Shown here in pieces: positions 5,657 through 6,277 of a stretch of 6,277 bases of DNA (within the stretch, counting starts at the first letter, position 1; each line of letters opens with the position of its first letter). The notes beneath the pieces were generated by a model. That model searched no databases, was not told the origin of the DNA, and saw nothing but the letters and a program-made list of their open reading frames with translations. The position numbers and the translations under genes are program-made. This stretch comes from Pseudomonadota bacterium (GTDB taxonomy: Bacteria; Pseudomonadota; Gammaproteobacteria; Halothiobacillales; Halothiobacillaceae), in the NCBI GenBank assembly GCA_021795795.1, contig JAJYPA010000487.1:1-6277 (forward strand), written 5' to 3'.

Positions 5657-6277
5657 GTCTTTATGGTAAAAATCGGGATAAAGAAATGGACCATGTTCGA
5701 AAGGTTGTAATTTTTCAGGTCCGCCAAAGACATAATGCGTCATGCCTAATGATGGCTGCAACAGCGTCGCGATGTAATTTTCCCACAGCCACGCGCCGTC
5801 AAAAATCACACCTTCCGCCTCGTGTTCTGTATCGCTTTCGTAAAGGGATGCGCCTTCGTTGCGCAGCACGGACAGGCAAACGGTGCGGAGCGGCTCATAC
5901 GCGGAAAAAAAGGGGTGCCGCAGCGGACGGATATTTTCTCTGATGCACCTTTGCAAGCCGCGTGGATCCCAGCTTGGTGTGTGCTGCTCAATGGCATGGC
6001 GGGCCTCAATGAAGGCTTGCCCGGCGTTAGCAAGCAAACCCGGATATTTCGCATGGACGTGCCGCAGTGTGTGCCGCACCAGATGGGTGATCGGATTATC
6101 GTAAGAAAACTCATGCGTGGTATAAGCCAGGGTGCCGCGAAACGGGAGGTTGTTCCGCAGATGATCGCCAATGTTCAACGCGCCACGAAATCGCGTGTTA
6201 TTATGTTCAAACCGCATGTACTTCTTGAAGACGCCTTGGGCATAGGCGGCAATAAGGCGGCTGCGAAAAGCCAAGAC
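5657..6277 (-). pseudogene. mcrC: McrC-like restriction subunit, 3' end removed by IS66 (5' end outside window)
   Basis: McrC is the nuclease partner of the McrB GTPase in systems that cut modified DNA. The visible 206 codons match the McrC core. FRGALNIGDHLRNNLPFRGTLAYTTHEFSYDNPITHLVRHTLRHV is the conserved block before the nuclease domain. DGAWLWENYIATLL and YPDFYHKD start the PD-(D/E)xK fold, with the PD aspartate present. In the family a DxK motif (typically like LDAKYK) follows within about ten residues. Here the IS66 end takes over right after HKD, and the frame closes 15 residues later at TAA 5611-5609. The catalytic lysine is lost, so no nuclease activity is expected. The frame continues off the right edge without a start; mcrB would be expected further right. 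Identification is by motif recall only. Confidence 0.75.

Noticed and set aside
5668..5680. AAAAATCGGGATA in mcrC resembling the arms of the intergenic repeat
   Set aside because: It encodes the conserved YPDFY segment of McrC, so the likeness is best explained by coding sequence and chance.

Overview
The window reads as an accessory, defence-related stretch of a bacterial chromosome with roughly even base composition. No rRNA, tRNA or marker gene fixes the lineage. A long intergenic gap holding a hairpin-rich repeat, a periplasmic TlpA-like thioredoxin, and an IS66 element beside restriction-modification genes would fit a Verrucomicrobiota/Planctomycetota-like genome, but that is a weak guess from general impression.

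Left part (1-514, minus strand): a short secreted TlpA-like thioredoxin stops early. The frame beyond its stop still looks like the missing C-terminal end of the fold. A strong Shine-Dalgarno and the first four codons of another minus-strand gene follow at the window edge. Positions 515-1304 hold no convincing gene. They contain a 167-bp element bounded by 22-bp perfect inverted repeats with nested hairpins, candidate promoters, and a perfect hairpin directly against the ribosome binding site of the next gene.

Middle (1305-2407, plus strand): an intact D12-class adenine DNA methyltransferase overlaps by 26 bases the 5' end of a second gene, probably its restriction partner. Only 57 codons of that second gene survive.

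Right part (2408-5656): a complete IS66-family insertion sequence with matched terminal inverted repeats (16 of 17 bases) and tnpA, tnpB and tnpC on the minus strand. Beyond it (5657-6277, minus strand) lies a 3'-truncated mcrC-like gene that ends just before its expected catalytic D-x-K. Its 5' part leaves the window.

The main story is the IS junction. The IS ends abut two unrelated, convergent restriction genes, each cut mid-codon-run, and the flanking 8-mers do not match. The simplest reading is that an IS66-associated deletion or recombination removed the 3' ends of both genes and everything between them. It left an orphan methyltransferase and an inactive McrC.
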